Source of the DNA: Symsagittifera roscoffensis
Taxonomy: Eukaryota > Xenacoelomorpha > Acoela > Convolutidae
Assembly: GCF_963678635.1 (NCBI RefSeq)
Contig: NC_087071.1
Span: 15,168,864 to 15,232,863, forward strand
Reading direction: 5' to 3'
DNA length: 64,000 nucleotides
The notes under the pieces: generated by a model
Database searches by the model: none
What the model was told of the DNA's origin: nothing
Seen by the model: the letters and a program-made list of their open reading frames with translations, nothing else
Translations under genes and position numbers: made by a program
Shown here: one piece after another, positions 11,056 to 21,969 of the stretch
Position numbering within the stretch: position 1 is the stretch's first letter
Layout: every line of letters starts with the position of its first letter

Positions 11056-12885
11056 ATGAAAAGAACTAGAAACTGTGCAAAACGAAGGCAAAGAACTACT
11101 TGTAACCCGGTGGTCCAAGAATATGAAAAGAAATCTACTTCAGTCATCAGAAAACGATTACGGAAAAATGGCGAAAAGTTTTCAAAGAGTAGCGATATCA
11201 AAGACAAGCATGAACAAAGCGTGAATGGCGCCGGTATCCCGACTGTTACTGCCTCTAATTCCTTAGGTTATCATTACGATGCGAGAAGAAAAAACATCGA
11301 ATCTTCTGCCAAACTTCGAAATGTTTTGGCATCGAAATGTTTTGCCGACGTTGCCGCCTTTGGCTCGGAATCCCCATACGGGAAACAGATATATTGAGCT
11401 GCCGAACCAATTCTACGTATTGAGTTGCGACACGTGTAAAGTGAATAACACAGTCTTAGTCGAGAATCATTTCGAGAAACATTTGAAATGGACAAAAACG
11501 GACGAAAAAAGACAGGATTTTAAGTTCAAATGGACTCAGTGTGTGGATCAAATTGACTACCACCAGTTTCGAGATTATGAACAAGTCGTCAATCACATTA
11601 GTAACATCTCATGTTTAACAAGTAAAATCGGCCTCGTTGAGAGCTTGCGAGCCTACGAGCAAAGCATGCAACAAAAAGCTCTGCAAAGTCCAAACTCTTC
11701 CAAAAACAACGAGTTGAAACTGGCTGATTTTTTCAACGAAACTTTTATACTAAATAACAAGACGGAGAATGCTGCTTTCCGGAAAGCGTATAAGGCGGGC
11801 GAAACGTGGATTCGCAAACCCAGCGGGTTGAACCAAGGCATCGGGATATTTCTGGTTCGAAGTTTAGACGACCTCGATGCGAAGTTGAAGGATTGCAGCA
11901 GCAAAAAATCTCCACCCAAGAGGGAAACGAGTAATAAGTATGAAAGAATAATTCAGCGATACATCGAGCATCCCTTGCTACTAGACAACAAAAAAATTGA
12001 TATCCGAGCTTACATGTTGATAGCATCGACTGCGCCTTTCGTAGTCTTCTACCACCCTGGTTATCTGCGAACCTGCATTGACGACTATAAACTAGACGAT
12101 AATAGGTCCATTTTCCAGTTTTCCCCAACTTTTTCCTAAAAATGAAATGAAATATTATAGAAATTGATTAAATGGATTTTTGCATGTCAGAACTAGAGCA
12201 AAATTTTGTTCACTGATTCACACATCAGTTTTTGTGCAGTTTAGAACATAAAAAGTCACATTAAACACGTTTTCTTACAAAAAAAAGTTTTTTTTTTGAA
12301 AAAAGCTGTCAGGAAAACTAGAAAACTGCCGACAACAGTTTAATTGGCCACTTGAACAATCAATATATCCAAAAAAGTCATCCAAGTTACGAAAAGAAAA
12401 AAGATGACACAATTTGGAGCTACGAAAGAGCCAATGTGTATTTGAACCAATACTTCATTGAAACGAAAGGAATTGAAGAAGATTGGTGGTACAGAGTATT
12501 CGAAAAGCAGGCTAAGCGAATCATGCTTCACTGTTTCAATGCTGTAAAATCCAGATTGAAAACTCGAATTGGCACTTTCGACTTACTGGGTTTCGATTTT
12601 ATGATCGACGAAAAAATGAAAGTGTACCTAATTGAAATCAACGTGCAGCCATCTTTGACAACTAATTGTCAAGTTCTGCACCAAGTTATACCTCCGATGG
12701 TCTATGAGTCAATTGACGTAGTGATGGAAATCTGGGAAAAGACGAGACGTGGCGTTCCCATTAATCCGATTCAGAGCAGGCGGAATATGGAAGTGTTATA
12801 CAACGAGACTACTCAAAGCAAAGTTTGGACACGGAGGCAACAATCTACTAATAATGCAACCAACTTTACCAACGGCTCAACCTAG
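11056..12885 (+). pseudogene. TTLL10-like tubulin-ligase-family gene, copy 2 (frame-broken near the N-terminus)
   Basis: This is a paralogue of the gene at 6350-8119 in the same arrangement. The ATG at 11056 starts a basic N-terminal region. Around 11314-11328 a rearranged stretch is 14 nt shorter than in copy 1 and shifts the frame. Beyond it a long uninterrupted frame (to 12139) covers LPNQFYVLSCDTCKVNN, WIRKPSGLNQGIGIFLV and KIDIRAYMLIAST, including the region broken in copy 1. The final block (about 12322-12885) carries LLGFDFMIDEKMKVYLIEIN, followed by QPSLTTNC, with the usual family residues intact. A TAG at 12319-12321, TGG in copy 1, lies just before that block. It is harmless only if it is intronic, for example as the splice acceptor itself. 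Initiation at 11279 or a nearby Met would give a protein lacking only the basic N-terminal region, so function cannot be excluded. Confidence 0.8.
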
Positions 12886-12984
12886 AAAGAACCATTAAGG
12901 ATTAACTCAGATTGTAAATAATCATTTCAAATTTCTCTTATGTTAACTTTTTGCGTTTTATCTCTCTAAGTTTGCTTCGTTCCC

Positions 12985-12990
12985 TAATAA
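12985..12990 (+). terminator. Polyadenylation signal AATAAA after TTLL10-like copy 2
   Basis: AATAAA lies about 100 bp past the stop codon and only a few bases before the left end of an interspersed element. No equivalent was noticed behind copy 1. Assigned by motif and distance only. Confidence 0.4.
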
Positions 12991-12992
12991 AA

Positions 12993-13523
12993 CAAGACTG
13001 CTCGTATCAGAGCGAAGCCCTGCATGTTCCGACTGCCTTTTAAGGTTTATGAAGCAGTAATAACCTTAAAAAACTCAATTAAATGAAACAAAATGAAAAT
13101 TTTTTTTTCTAAAATTTGCAAAATTTTTAATGAAAATCATCCCCCACACGCCGTATAAAGTACAAAAGGATAGATTTCGCTCATTGAAACTATTGAATTA
13201 AGGCAAATAAGATTTTTTCAACCAATTTGGAACAATTTCTAAGACGGATTAATTTTCCGCTTACGCGTTAATAGCGCGAAATATATCGCGCGTTAATTGT
13301 CCCAAATTGGCCAAAATGGCAATCTTTAAACCCCCATAACTTTACGAAAATTAAGCACAGGTGAAATAGCTTTTCGAATTTGAGATCAGTACAACAATCC
13401 CTTTCGAATGATATAAAAAATTTCCGTCAAAAACGGCTAGTTAAAAAGTCGAAATTTGTCAGAAGAAAAAACCCATACCGAGCACAAATATTCCGTTACT
13501 TTCGTATCAAAAGTCGGAACAAC
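12993..13523 (+). mobile_element. Non-autonomous interspersed element, family A, copy 1
   Basis: A roughly 530-bp AT-rich element starts CAAGACTGCTCGTATCAG and ends AAGTCGGAACAA. TGTTCCGACT near the left end and AGTCGGAACA at the right end are inverted. A GC-rich near-palindrome built of GCGCGAAATATATCGCGC lies inside (13262-13296). No coding capacity was seen. CAAGAC follows the right end again, a possible target duplication, although other copies do not show it. Confidence 0.8.
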
Positions 13524-13728
13524 AAGACACTATTAAGTGAAATAATTTAAGTTGATAGTTTTCCATTTAATCTGCATGCAGCCTTGACTCATGTCAACAC
13601 GTTTCTTGTTCTCATCCTACAGATCACATTCATATTCTATTGCTGAAAACTCTGTAACAAAATTCTTAGCTGAATTTTGTCTAATTGCTTCTGTTCCCAT
13701 TTTTAAAGTAAACATTATAAAGAAAACA
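13524..13728. other. Spacer between two family-A copies
   Basis: About 200 bp of ordinary AT-rich sequence; a short open frame here is not supported. Confidence 0.4.
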
Positions 13729-14266
13729 CAAGACTGCTCGTATCAGGGCGAAGCCCTGAATGTTCCGACTGCCTTTTAAGGTTTATGGAGCAGCAGTAAC
13801 AACATAAAAAAATTAAATGAAATAAAACATAATGAAATTTTTTTCTTCTAAAATTTGAAATTTTTTAAGGAAAATCATCTCCCCACACGCCATATAAAGT
13901 ACCAAACGATAGATTTCGTTCCTTAAAACAATTCACTTATGGCAAATAAGCTTCATTCAACCAATTTGGAACGATTTATAAGACGGATTAAATCTCCGCT
14001 TACGCGTTAATAGTGCGAACTATATCGCGCGTAAATTGTCCCAAATTGGTCAAAATAGCCAAAATGGCAAAAATGGCAATTTTTAAACCCCATAACTTTA
14101 CGAAAAATGGTTGCATGTGAAATATTTTTTCAAATTAACAATACCTTTTAAATGATAAAAAAATTCCTTCAAAAATGGCTAGCTGAAAAGTCGAAATTTG
14201 TCTGAAGAAAAAAAACCCACCCCGAGCACAAATATTCCGTTACTTTCGTATCGAAAGTCGGAACAA
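13729..14266 (+). mobile_element. Family A element, copy 2
   Basis: Same orientation and ends as the copy at 12993, including the palindromic CAGGGCGAAGCCCTG at the left and the GCGCG-containing core. The core is slightly altered (AGTGCGAACTATATCGCGCG). Confidence 0.8.
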
Positions 14267-14594
14267 TAAGTTTGTTCTACCAACTTAAAAGAAAAAAATT
14301 GGAAAACTGGATCAACTTAACATACAACCTCCCATTCCCACTCCTCCGTCAAAAGACCAGGAGGACCAAACAAGTTCTAAGTCAAGGCAGCTTTTGTTAA
14401 AAATGTTCTTCAAAAAGAGGTAACAAACTGTGACACAATTCCCAACTCCGAGCCATCAGAAATTAAAATCCATCAGAATCTGTAGAATTAAAAATTAGGA
14501 AAAAACAGTGGAAATATATCAATTCAATATTCAAACCAAAGGCTCGAAGTCAGGACAGCCTTTGAAGAAGTTGAAGTTCAAACCTAAAGTTGAA
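14267..14594. other. AT-rich spacer, nothing recognised
   Basis: A 330-bp interval between family-A copies. AAGTCAAGGCAGC and AAGTCAGGACAGCC recur loosely, but no feature can be supported. Confidence 0.35.
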
Positions 14595-15116
14595 CAAGAC
14601 TGCTCGTATCAGGGAGCCCTGAGTGTTTCGACTCCCTTTTAGGGATTATGGGGCAGTAAAAACATTAAAAGTTAAATGTAATAAAACAAAATAAAGAACT
14701 TTTTTTTTCCAAAATTTGAAATTTTTTATCACCCCGCCCCCCACACGCCATATAAAGTACAAAAGGATAGATTTCGCTCCTTGTAACAAATAAATTATGG
14801 CAAATAAGCTTTTGGAACGTTTTCTAAGACGGATTAACTCTCCGCTTACGCGTTATTAGCGCGAAATATATCGCGCGTTAATTGTCCCAAATTGGCCAAA
14901 ATGGCAATCCTTAAACCCCCATAACTTTACGAAAAATGATTACAGGTCAAATATCTTTTCAAATTTGAGCTCAAGACAACAATACCTTTTAAATGATATA
15001 AAAAATCCTTTAAATGATACAAAAATGGCTAGTTAAAAAGTCGAAATTTGTCTGGAGAAAAAAAACCCACCCCGAGCACAAGTATTCCGTTACTTTCGTA
15101 TTGAAAATCGGAACAA
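14595..15116 (+). mobile_element. Family A element, copy 3
   Basis: Third same-orientation copy, with the left palindrome damaged (CAGGGAGCCCTG) and the right end reading GAAAATCGGAACAA. The core GCGCGAAATATATCGCGCG is intact. Confidence 0.8.
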
Positions 15117-15950
15117 TAGGAGGTTCTATTTACAATTCAAACCAACATTATAAAACCTCATATTGTCTGTTTTGTAGAAATTCAAAAAACGGCAAAAACG
15201 GCCACAAGAAAGAATCATGTTGAAAACCAATGTTGAATGTTATCAAGCTTTTTGCTTACAAAAAACGTTTTTGAGCAGCAGCAAAAAATTAGACATTCGC
15301 TCATAAACATAGACCCAAAACATCATGATTCTAGATGCAAAAAGGTCCTATCAAAAAAGATAGAAAAATAGGTAATAAAAAAATCGAATTTCAGGCACCT
15401 ATGCTTACTTCGAAAGCTAGTTGCCTTTTTAAAATAAGTTTTCAAAAAATCAGCTTAGTTTTCCATAATTTAAATTAATATCTATCCAACTCATGATAGA
15501 ATTTAGAAAAACTGGAATTTTAATTTAAACCAGGTTGAATAACTGAAAATTAATAGAATCTCGAAATTTAATTAACAAATATTTGCTATACAATAAAAAG
15601 AATAATTTTTGTCGAACTTAAATTTAAAAAAAGTTGAAGGATAGGTCTTATGTTACGACTCTAGCCGAAATTCGAACCCACAAAATAATTTACATTAAGT
15701 CAAATTGTTTCCAAAATATCCTAACTTGAAATTGTACAAAGAGGCGCAGAATATTAGATATCAGGTTAGCGTTCAAATCAAGGTTCCAAGTCAGTCCAAA
15801 AGTAGTTATTCCAAGTCAGCCCATATTAAGTTTCAAAGACCGTCCTAAGCGATATTTCATCCTATGATTTAACCAAAAGTTCCAGATTAAGACTTTTTAA
15901 AAAACTATGAACGTAGATCAGACCTGCATATAGTTTCAATATTAAACTTT
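15117..15950. other. AT-rich DNA, nothing recognised
   Basis: No supportable gene. CCAAGTCAGTCCAAAAG and CCAAGTCAGCCC around 15790-15820 form a small local repeat. Confidence 0.35.
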
Positions 15951-17250
15951 TTCAAAACCTATAGTTTTTGCCATCTAATTTGATTCATGAAAAAACTTAC
16001 CTAGACTATCTTGCTTCGAAACACTTGGTCCTAAAATAAATTTGAAATTTTTGAAATTTGAATAACTTGAATTGCTTTCCCTAGAAAAACATAAACTTAT
16101 CGCGAAACGATTCGTTCTAAGACATGACTTAAATTTTTCAAAGTCTCATTGCTTGAATGGTTTCAAAAGAATAACTAACATTTTGGCCATCCGATTCGCT
16201 TCATCAGATTGCATGAAAAATGTAAAATTTCTAGCTTGATAAGCTTGCCACACAAAATTTTCATAGTTTGCAAAAAAATTTTGGGTCCACAAAATAATTT
16301 GGATTATTTGAAGTTTGAGAAGCTTCAAAAAAAGCTAATTTTGTTGCCATCCGATTCTCTTCATCAACTCGCAATGAATATTTCAGAGTTTCATAACTTG
16401 AATAGCTTTCATAGCCAAACTTAAACTTTTTGGCACACTGATTCGTTTCAAGCAATAGCTTGAAATGTTTTGAAATGTTTCAAAACTTCATTGTTGGAAT
16501 AGCTCGCTCAGAAAGTTTTACACTTTTCCTCATCGACTCGCTTCATGATATTACTTGCAATCTTTCAAATCTTCATAGCAGATTTGCTTAGATAAACTGC
16601 ACTTCTTGCCATGCGATGAACTTCACGAAATAATTTGAAATGTTTCAAAAATTCATAGCTTGAAGGGCTTCAATTGAAAAAAATTTTTGACAAAAAAAGA
16701 AGATTTTGTCAAAGAAGGAACAAGTATTTCTCGAAGAAAAGTTTCTTAGCTGGACTAGCGTGCTCAGAAAATTTTTGACCTCTCTCCATCCGGTTCGTTT
16801 CATGAAATTATTAGAAATTTTCTATATACTCATAGCTTGAAAAGCTTGCTACAAAGTCTTGATTTTATTGCAAACTGATTCGGTTGGTAAATTAACTTGA
16901 AATACCTGAAATTTCATCGCCTAAATGGCTTCAAAAAACGTTTAAATTGGTTGGTACCTGATTCGCTCCTTGAAATAACTTAAAGTATCTCAAAGTTTCA
17001 TATCTGGAGAAGCTTACTTAGAAATTTTTTAGATTTGTGCCATCCGATTTGATTGACGAAATAACTTGAATTGTTTTGAAGTTTCGTAGCTTGAGTTGGG
17101 AAAACTGAAACTTTCTGCGACCCTATTTGGTCTATGAAAATTATCAAATTGATTTCTCATATGGCTAAACCTAGATCTTAAAGGTTTCAAGGCTTGAATA
17201 GCTTGATCAGAACAACAACTATTTTTTTGCGAGCTGATTAATCAACGGAG
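15951..17250. repeat. Diverged minisatellite, period about 85 bp
   Basis: A recurring block of the form CCATCCGATTCGCTTCAT, then CTTGAAATGTTTCAAAATTTCATAGCTTGAA in variable form, then GCTTCAAAA, appears about eleven times. Anchors are near 15971, 16187, 16345, 16433, 16530, 16607, 16785, 16870, 16956, 17039 and 17119. Most spacings are 77-97 bp, with two near double that. Units are strongly diverged. Short ORFs here simply read through the repeat. Confidence 0.8.
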
Positions 17251-17259
17251 ACGTGCTTT

Positions 17260-17500
17260 CTAGTTCTTTCTGTTTTATGCTTTTTATTTTTGTTCGGCAA
17301 TTCTTAACTATACCAGTGGCATTCGACCTTTCTTCCTTACAGAGTATCTAAATATTTGATATCACCAAGTGATTTTTATCTTCAGAAACATTGTCAACAA
17401 CTCTAATGATGAAATTAATTTGGTTATATTAAATAATTAAATACTCTGGACTATCGTTAGTTTCTAAAAGAAGCTCATGGAACATTTTATTCTTGTTTCA
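17260..17500. other. Downstream flank of the protease-like exon, nothing recognised
   Basis: AT-rich 3' flank on the minus strand. No strong AATAAA on that strand was identified with confidence. Confidence 0.3.
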
Positions 17501-17503
17501 TAA

Positions 17504-17807
17504 TCAAACCTCATCACTTCTGAGTTTAATATAGTCCCGCATCCAGTCATCGACAAAAGTGACCCTTAAAGCAAAGATATCTCCACCATAATAGTCAAAT
17601 TCACCGTAATTTGCCTCCATCAGGCCAATATCACACTGATAGTCTAAGCTTTCCTTAAGTCCGAACAAGCAAATTGCTCTTCCCTCTTCATCAACGGAAA
17701 ACATCGGTGATCCATTTTCTCCAAAGCAAGGGTCCCGTATTGCCTTTTTAACAATTTCTCTAGACTGCCTGCCGCTATTGTTGCCAGAGTATATAATGCA
17801 AAAATTA
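17504..17807 (-). CDS. Last exon of a chymotrypsin-fold serine protease homologue (inactive Ser195 site)
   Basis: The predicted exon starts after the acceptor TTCAG at 17808 in phase 2 and ends at a TGA at 17504-17506, giving about 100 residues. NFCIIY matches the Cys182 region. DPCFGENGSPMF stands where active trypsins have the GDSGGP box, so Asp194 is Glu and the catalytic Ser195 is Asn. ICLFGL and a later YQCD match the strands and Cys220 after it. FALRVTFVDDWMRDYI matches the C-terminal helix in which Y/W-x-x-W-I is usual. The fold is therefore clear but the exon cannot supply a nucleophile. It is proposed as the 3' end of the minus-strand gene with protease-like exons at 30.0 and 21.9 kb. 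It could instead belong to a separate small gene. Confidence 0.75.
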
Positions 17808-18700
17808 CTGAACATTTTTAGGCATAAATGGGTCTCAAATTGATTCATGTGTGTTTGGTTTGAAGCAAATCAATTAGTTGCTTCAATACTCTTATCTACT
17901 AAAACGTTGTTTCAGGCCAAGCATAGTTTATTTGGGATCTCTTTTACTATTTTTCTTTTACAAAAGGGTTAGATTCGTTAATAGGTGCAAAACTCACTTA
18001 TGCTCAATCGCGGAAAAGGGTGACAATTAGTTATTGGCTTTGAAGAAGGTGGGGGAGTAATTAACGAGACATAGACTTGTTAACTTTTTGAGCTGATTAT
18101 ACAAAAGGTTTATAAAAAACAATGAAACTTTCCGATCGGGTTTCTTAATTCTGAAAATAATGGCGATCGAAAAAAATAGTTTTCAACGAAACATCATAAG
18201 ACGCTCCAATCGAGATATCAACTTAACAAGCTAGGGGTAATTTTAATTCCCCAAATTTATCAAACATATTGTATTACTAAAAAGCAATATTTTCTGAGCG
18301 AAGTTTTTGTCAAGACTATTTAAAGGATGCGGTCAAAAAATGCAAGGTTTTGTTCTTTTACAAATAGTCTCAATCACTTAACTTTATATGTCAAATAGTC
18401 TCCTACATCTCAAATTTTATAATATTAATTTCCCGAAGGCAAGCAAAATATTTCACATTCACCTTTTTTAAGTCAACAAATAAGTTCCATCTGAAACTGA
18501 CACAAATTTAGCTATTCAGTTTAGGTAAAGGATAAATGAAAAATCACGAATATAACTTAAGTCTACACAAATGCCCTGACACCTCCTGTCCAGTTCTCCA
18601 ATGATGTCATCCAGGGTGTTTTAACCCCCATAAGAAATTGACACATCCCTTTCTGGAAGTTAGTGCACCCCCTTCCCCCCTCCTCCACGCCTCTCTTCTT
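17808..18700. other. Presumed intron, nothing recognised
   Basis: AT-rich sequence between the terminal protease-like exon and the unresolved GC-richer stretch. No exon was recognised here. Confidence 0.3.
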
Positions 18701-19330
18701 TGAGCTAGGTATTTTTTGCTAGTACTCTTCTTTGTCCTAGTACTACGGTCCTATGCATTACCCACACCCTCCTCGTGGTCAAGTAACTGTTTGCAGAGGC
18801 AATCCACCGGTCCGGCATGATTGTGAAATTCGTTTCTATTGTCATCTCTCGCTGATTGTGATGATGTTCACCTAAGGTTTCACGTCCGCCCATATCGCAC
18901 TGGTAAAGAAACGTTTCCGCAGTAATCTGGGTGGTTTTCAACAACCTGGCATTTTTCCTTGTTGGCTGGAGTCGTCCTATTCAGTTGACTTGATATTCCG
19001 CACTGATTTTGATGCTTATACGGGTGCGGTTGTCGATGTTTACACCTAGACTTTGGAGTGGACATTGTCACTTCTGCTTTGACCGATAAATCTTGTCTGC
19101 CGAGTCATATCTCTCAGATTCCAGATCCAACGAGTATCGCACCACCATTCGATCTGACTCCAATACTTCTTCTGCTCTTCTGGAAGCGATTTTGACACCA
19201 GGTTCTCCATTTTGTCTGCAAGGACAACTCAATTTTCAGTGCACTATGACATTCGTTGGGAACAAATTTTTTGTTTTATGTTCGGATAAAGGCTATGTTT
19301 TCTTGACAAGTTTTCTGGTAACGCATTTCT
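18700..19330. other. GC-richer stretch with open frames on both strands, unresolved
   Basis: Base composition here is more balanced than in the neighbouring DNA and reading frames stay open on both strands for 60-80 codons. A minus-strand frame contains NQCGISSQLN and CQVVENHPDYCGN, and an acceptor-like TTGTCCTTGCAG occurs near 19215. It lies where a missing exon of the protease-like domain (between the Asp102 and Cys182 regions) would be expected, but I could not match it to that part of the fold. It may equally be transposon-derived. Confidence 0.25.
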
Positions 19331-21240
19331 AGTTACTGTATGCAAAACATGTTAGATTTTCTGCCCAAATGTTTTTCAAATTGTGAGCACCTTTTTATTT
19401 GATAAATTGATGTCCAGATGTGTGTGTGTGGTGTACACTCATCATTAAAGTGCCGCCAATAAATTGGGCTTTAGTTTTCAAAACGAGTACGCCATGAGGT
19501 TTTTCCTAAAAGTTCTAATACTACTCTCGACGAACAAGGTCGCTCAATGATTTCACACCGGCGCAAATATCATCACGAAATTGTTTCTTGTACAAATTTT
19601 TCTGGTACAACTTTTGATCTGGGCAATATGTGCTATTCAGCTTAAGTCCTCTCCTGCTATAGTCAGTTTCGCTATTAATTATGAATCATGTCAAGCAATT
19701 CCTGCATGTCAAGCAAGGTTGTAGGAAATGTTTTCGATGATACAAAAGCCGAAGGTTGTCGGTTTTGATTCGTGCTTTGCATATTTATGGAATAAATTCC
19801 CTGGAAATTGGCCCTGGGTATGACAAATAAGAATCTGAAACATCGATTTCTCAACCATTTTCAATGGCTCAATTAATTCTCAATTACTGCAGTGTTCAGT
19901 GCGATAGGGTTTTTAAGGCAAACTCTGATCAAACGACAGATTTGAAACCCGTAGTTTGAATTCTTAGCTTCTTTCTCCTTTCAGTTTCTCGTCGAGAGTT
20001 TGAAGTGCCCATGACATCCTTTGCTATCAAAAAACTGAATTTTCTTTTCTTCCGACTTCAAATTTGTCAATTTTTTTGCGGATAATTTTTCAACTAAGAC
20101 TTTATTATCCAGATCTGGTACTTTTTTTGCTTCACCCACGCGCTGTCTGAATTTTTAGTCTATCACTTTTTATTTACTTTTTCTGGGACAAACGCTGAAA
20201 TCGTGTTTAGTCATTGAAAAACCGCGTTTGTTATGTTGGTTTTGCTTCCGAAATACTCGATAATAAAGGTATCTATTTCCACCCATCCTATATCCACCTA
20301 CCCTTACATAATTATTCTAGAATTGCCCCCAATCTTTTTCTTGAGGCGTCATATTGTACTCTGATTTCACATCAAAACAACAATTTTTGACAAAACCATT
20401 TTGTTCTTCATGGCCTTCAGAATGATGTCACATGAGTTGAATCCAACACAAACTTGATTGTTTTCTTTTCAGATCTCTCAATAGTTCCATGGTAGCTGCC
20501 ATTTTTGCAACAAGTCTAAAGAATTGATTAGTTGACCAATGATGGATCTCTGATTTCTCCGTTGGTTTATTTTTCACAAAACCTTCTGGTTTGTTTTCGT
20601 TTCCTTCACTTTCCTAGATGAGCCATTTGAAACTCACACATTTGATTGATTCTTCCATAAATGTACAATTTGGTTAATGTCCGCTTTTTTCAATTAATAC
20701 TTTAAGCATGTTCTCATTTTCCGCCGAAAGGCAATTATCGGATTTTTCTGGCTGCATAAGTCATATCTCCAATTATACGTGGACCTCTGAAATTGACCTA
20801 CCATCAAGTCCGTCACCCGATAGAGCTAATCTAATCCATCTCATGCTAGAGTTCGCAAGAAATATTCTAAGCTCATAAATTTCGGCTTTAAAACGGTGCG
20901 ACCCTTTGATGTTTCCACCCATAATGCTAGCCTTACAATGTCTACTTGTCGCCCACTAAGCATCATCTTTAAGATTACATAGTTTAGATGGACCTTTGAG
21001 AACGGATCTGTTGTTTTTTCACATACTGCTTACGCCGGCAAAAAAAATTAGCTATCTGTATGTTTTGCTAATTTAACAATAGATTCTTCTTTAAACAGGT
21101 TTTCTATTGATTCTCCGACCTTCGGCTATAAATTTTGGCGCTTTCCCTTTTTTTATTATAAGTCTCTGAAAGTTTTCAGGTTTTTCATCAGAACATAAGT
21201 TGTACTGGTGATACTGGGCACGGATCCCCGTCTCCGCACC
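19331..21240. other. No gene recognised (presumed intron)
   Basis: Two kilobases with no convincing exon, tandem array or RNA gene on either strand. Confidence 0.3.
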
Positions 21241-21627
21241 CCCATTTTTGGCTTTATTCTTTTCCGTTTCGCTGAGGCCCCCCTATCCCGATATGTTTGT
21301 TAGGTCGACCCCGACGAATTGATTTGCTCTCTGTCCCGATGAATTTGAACATCAACTCGCTTTTTTCGCTCACAACTGAGAAGGTAGGGTCATCATTCTT
21401 TGCATTCGATGGGCTTTGTATTTGTCGGATTGAACATAAAAACATCCCAAACAACAACCTCTTTTTTTGACCCGAGACGACACCACGGGATCAAGGTGGT
21501 AGTAATTGCTCAATAGAACTGTTCGAAGCTTTCGCTTTCGCTTTCCCTTAGCTTGGTGAAAATATAATGAACATTCCGTTTGTTTCATTCGTTTCTTTCA
21601 AAACGTATCCCCTGCCTTGCTCTCGTT

Positions 21628-21827
21628 NNNNNNNNNNNNNNNNNNNNNNNNNNNNNNNNNNNNNNNNNNNNNNNNNNNNNNNNNNNNNNNNNNNNNNNNN
21701 NNNNNNNNNNNNNNNNNNNNNNNNNNNNNNNNNNNNNNNNNNNNNNNNNNNNNNNNNNNNNNNNNNNNNNNNNNNNNNNNNNNNNNNNNNNNNNNNNNNN
21801 NNNNNNNNNNNNNNNNNNNNNNNNNNN
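21628..21827. other. Assembly gap, 200 N
   Basis: A run of exactly 200 N, a conventional placeholder, so the real distance is unknown. It truncates the protease-like exon that ends at 21828. Confidence 0.98.
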
Positions 21828-21969
21828 TTTGTGACTGACAAGTGGGTCGTAAAAGGGACGCGTCACTGCATATAATACTTCGGTGTCGGTACCAAGCTGA
21901 TAGCCGTACTCTCTCACATCAATTTCTTGAAGACCATGTTCATGAGCTGGCTTGTATTCCGGCTCTTCT
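21828..21969 (-). CDS. Partial exon of the serine-protease-like domain, cut by a gap
   Basis: A minus-strand frame opens after the acceptor TGTTGCAG and remains open for about 47 codons until it enters the N run. Its end reads TEVLYAVTRPFYDPLVSHK. This resembles the stretch just before the catalytic Asp102 of trypsins, a V-x-HP-x-Y-[DN]-x pattern followed a few residues later by NDIALL. The expected Asp102 motif would fall inside the gap, so whether that residue is kept is unknown. The acceptor could give phase 2 at 21969, or phase 1 at 21967 to match the 30.0-kb exon. Assignment rests on position, strand and this local similarity. Confidence 0.45.

Larger units (their letters stand above)
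8336..12886 (+). repeat. Segmental duplication, copy 2
   Basis: This is the second head-to-tail unit, parallel to 3165-8147. It lacks the 926-bp block of copy 1, and instead carries a 748-bp insertion at 9577-10324. Homology runs through the stop codon of the second TTLL10-like gene. Confidence 0.9.

Noticed and set aside
15650-15700. tRNA B-box-like GGGTTCGAATTTC on the minus strand
   Set aside because: It does not match the B-box (needs C at the last conserved positions), and no acceptor stem or A box could be paired.
15950-17250. Possible CRISPR-like array
   Set aside because: Unit size, strong divergence and absence of unique spacers between constant repeats exclude it; it is a eukaryotic minisatellite.
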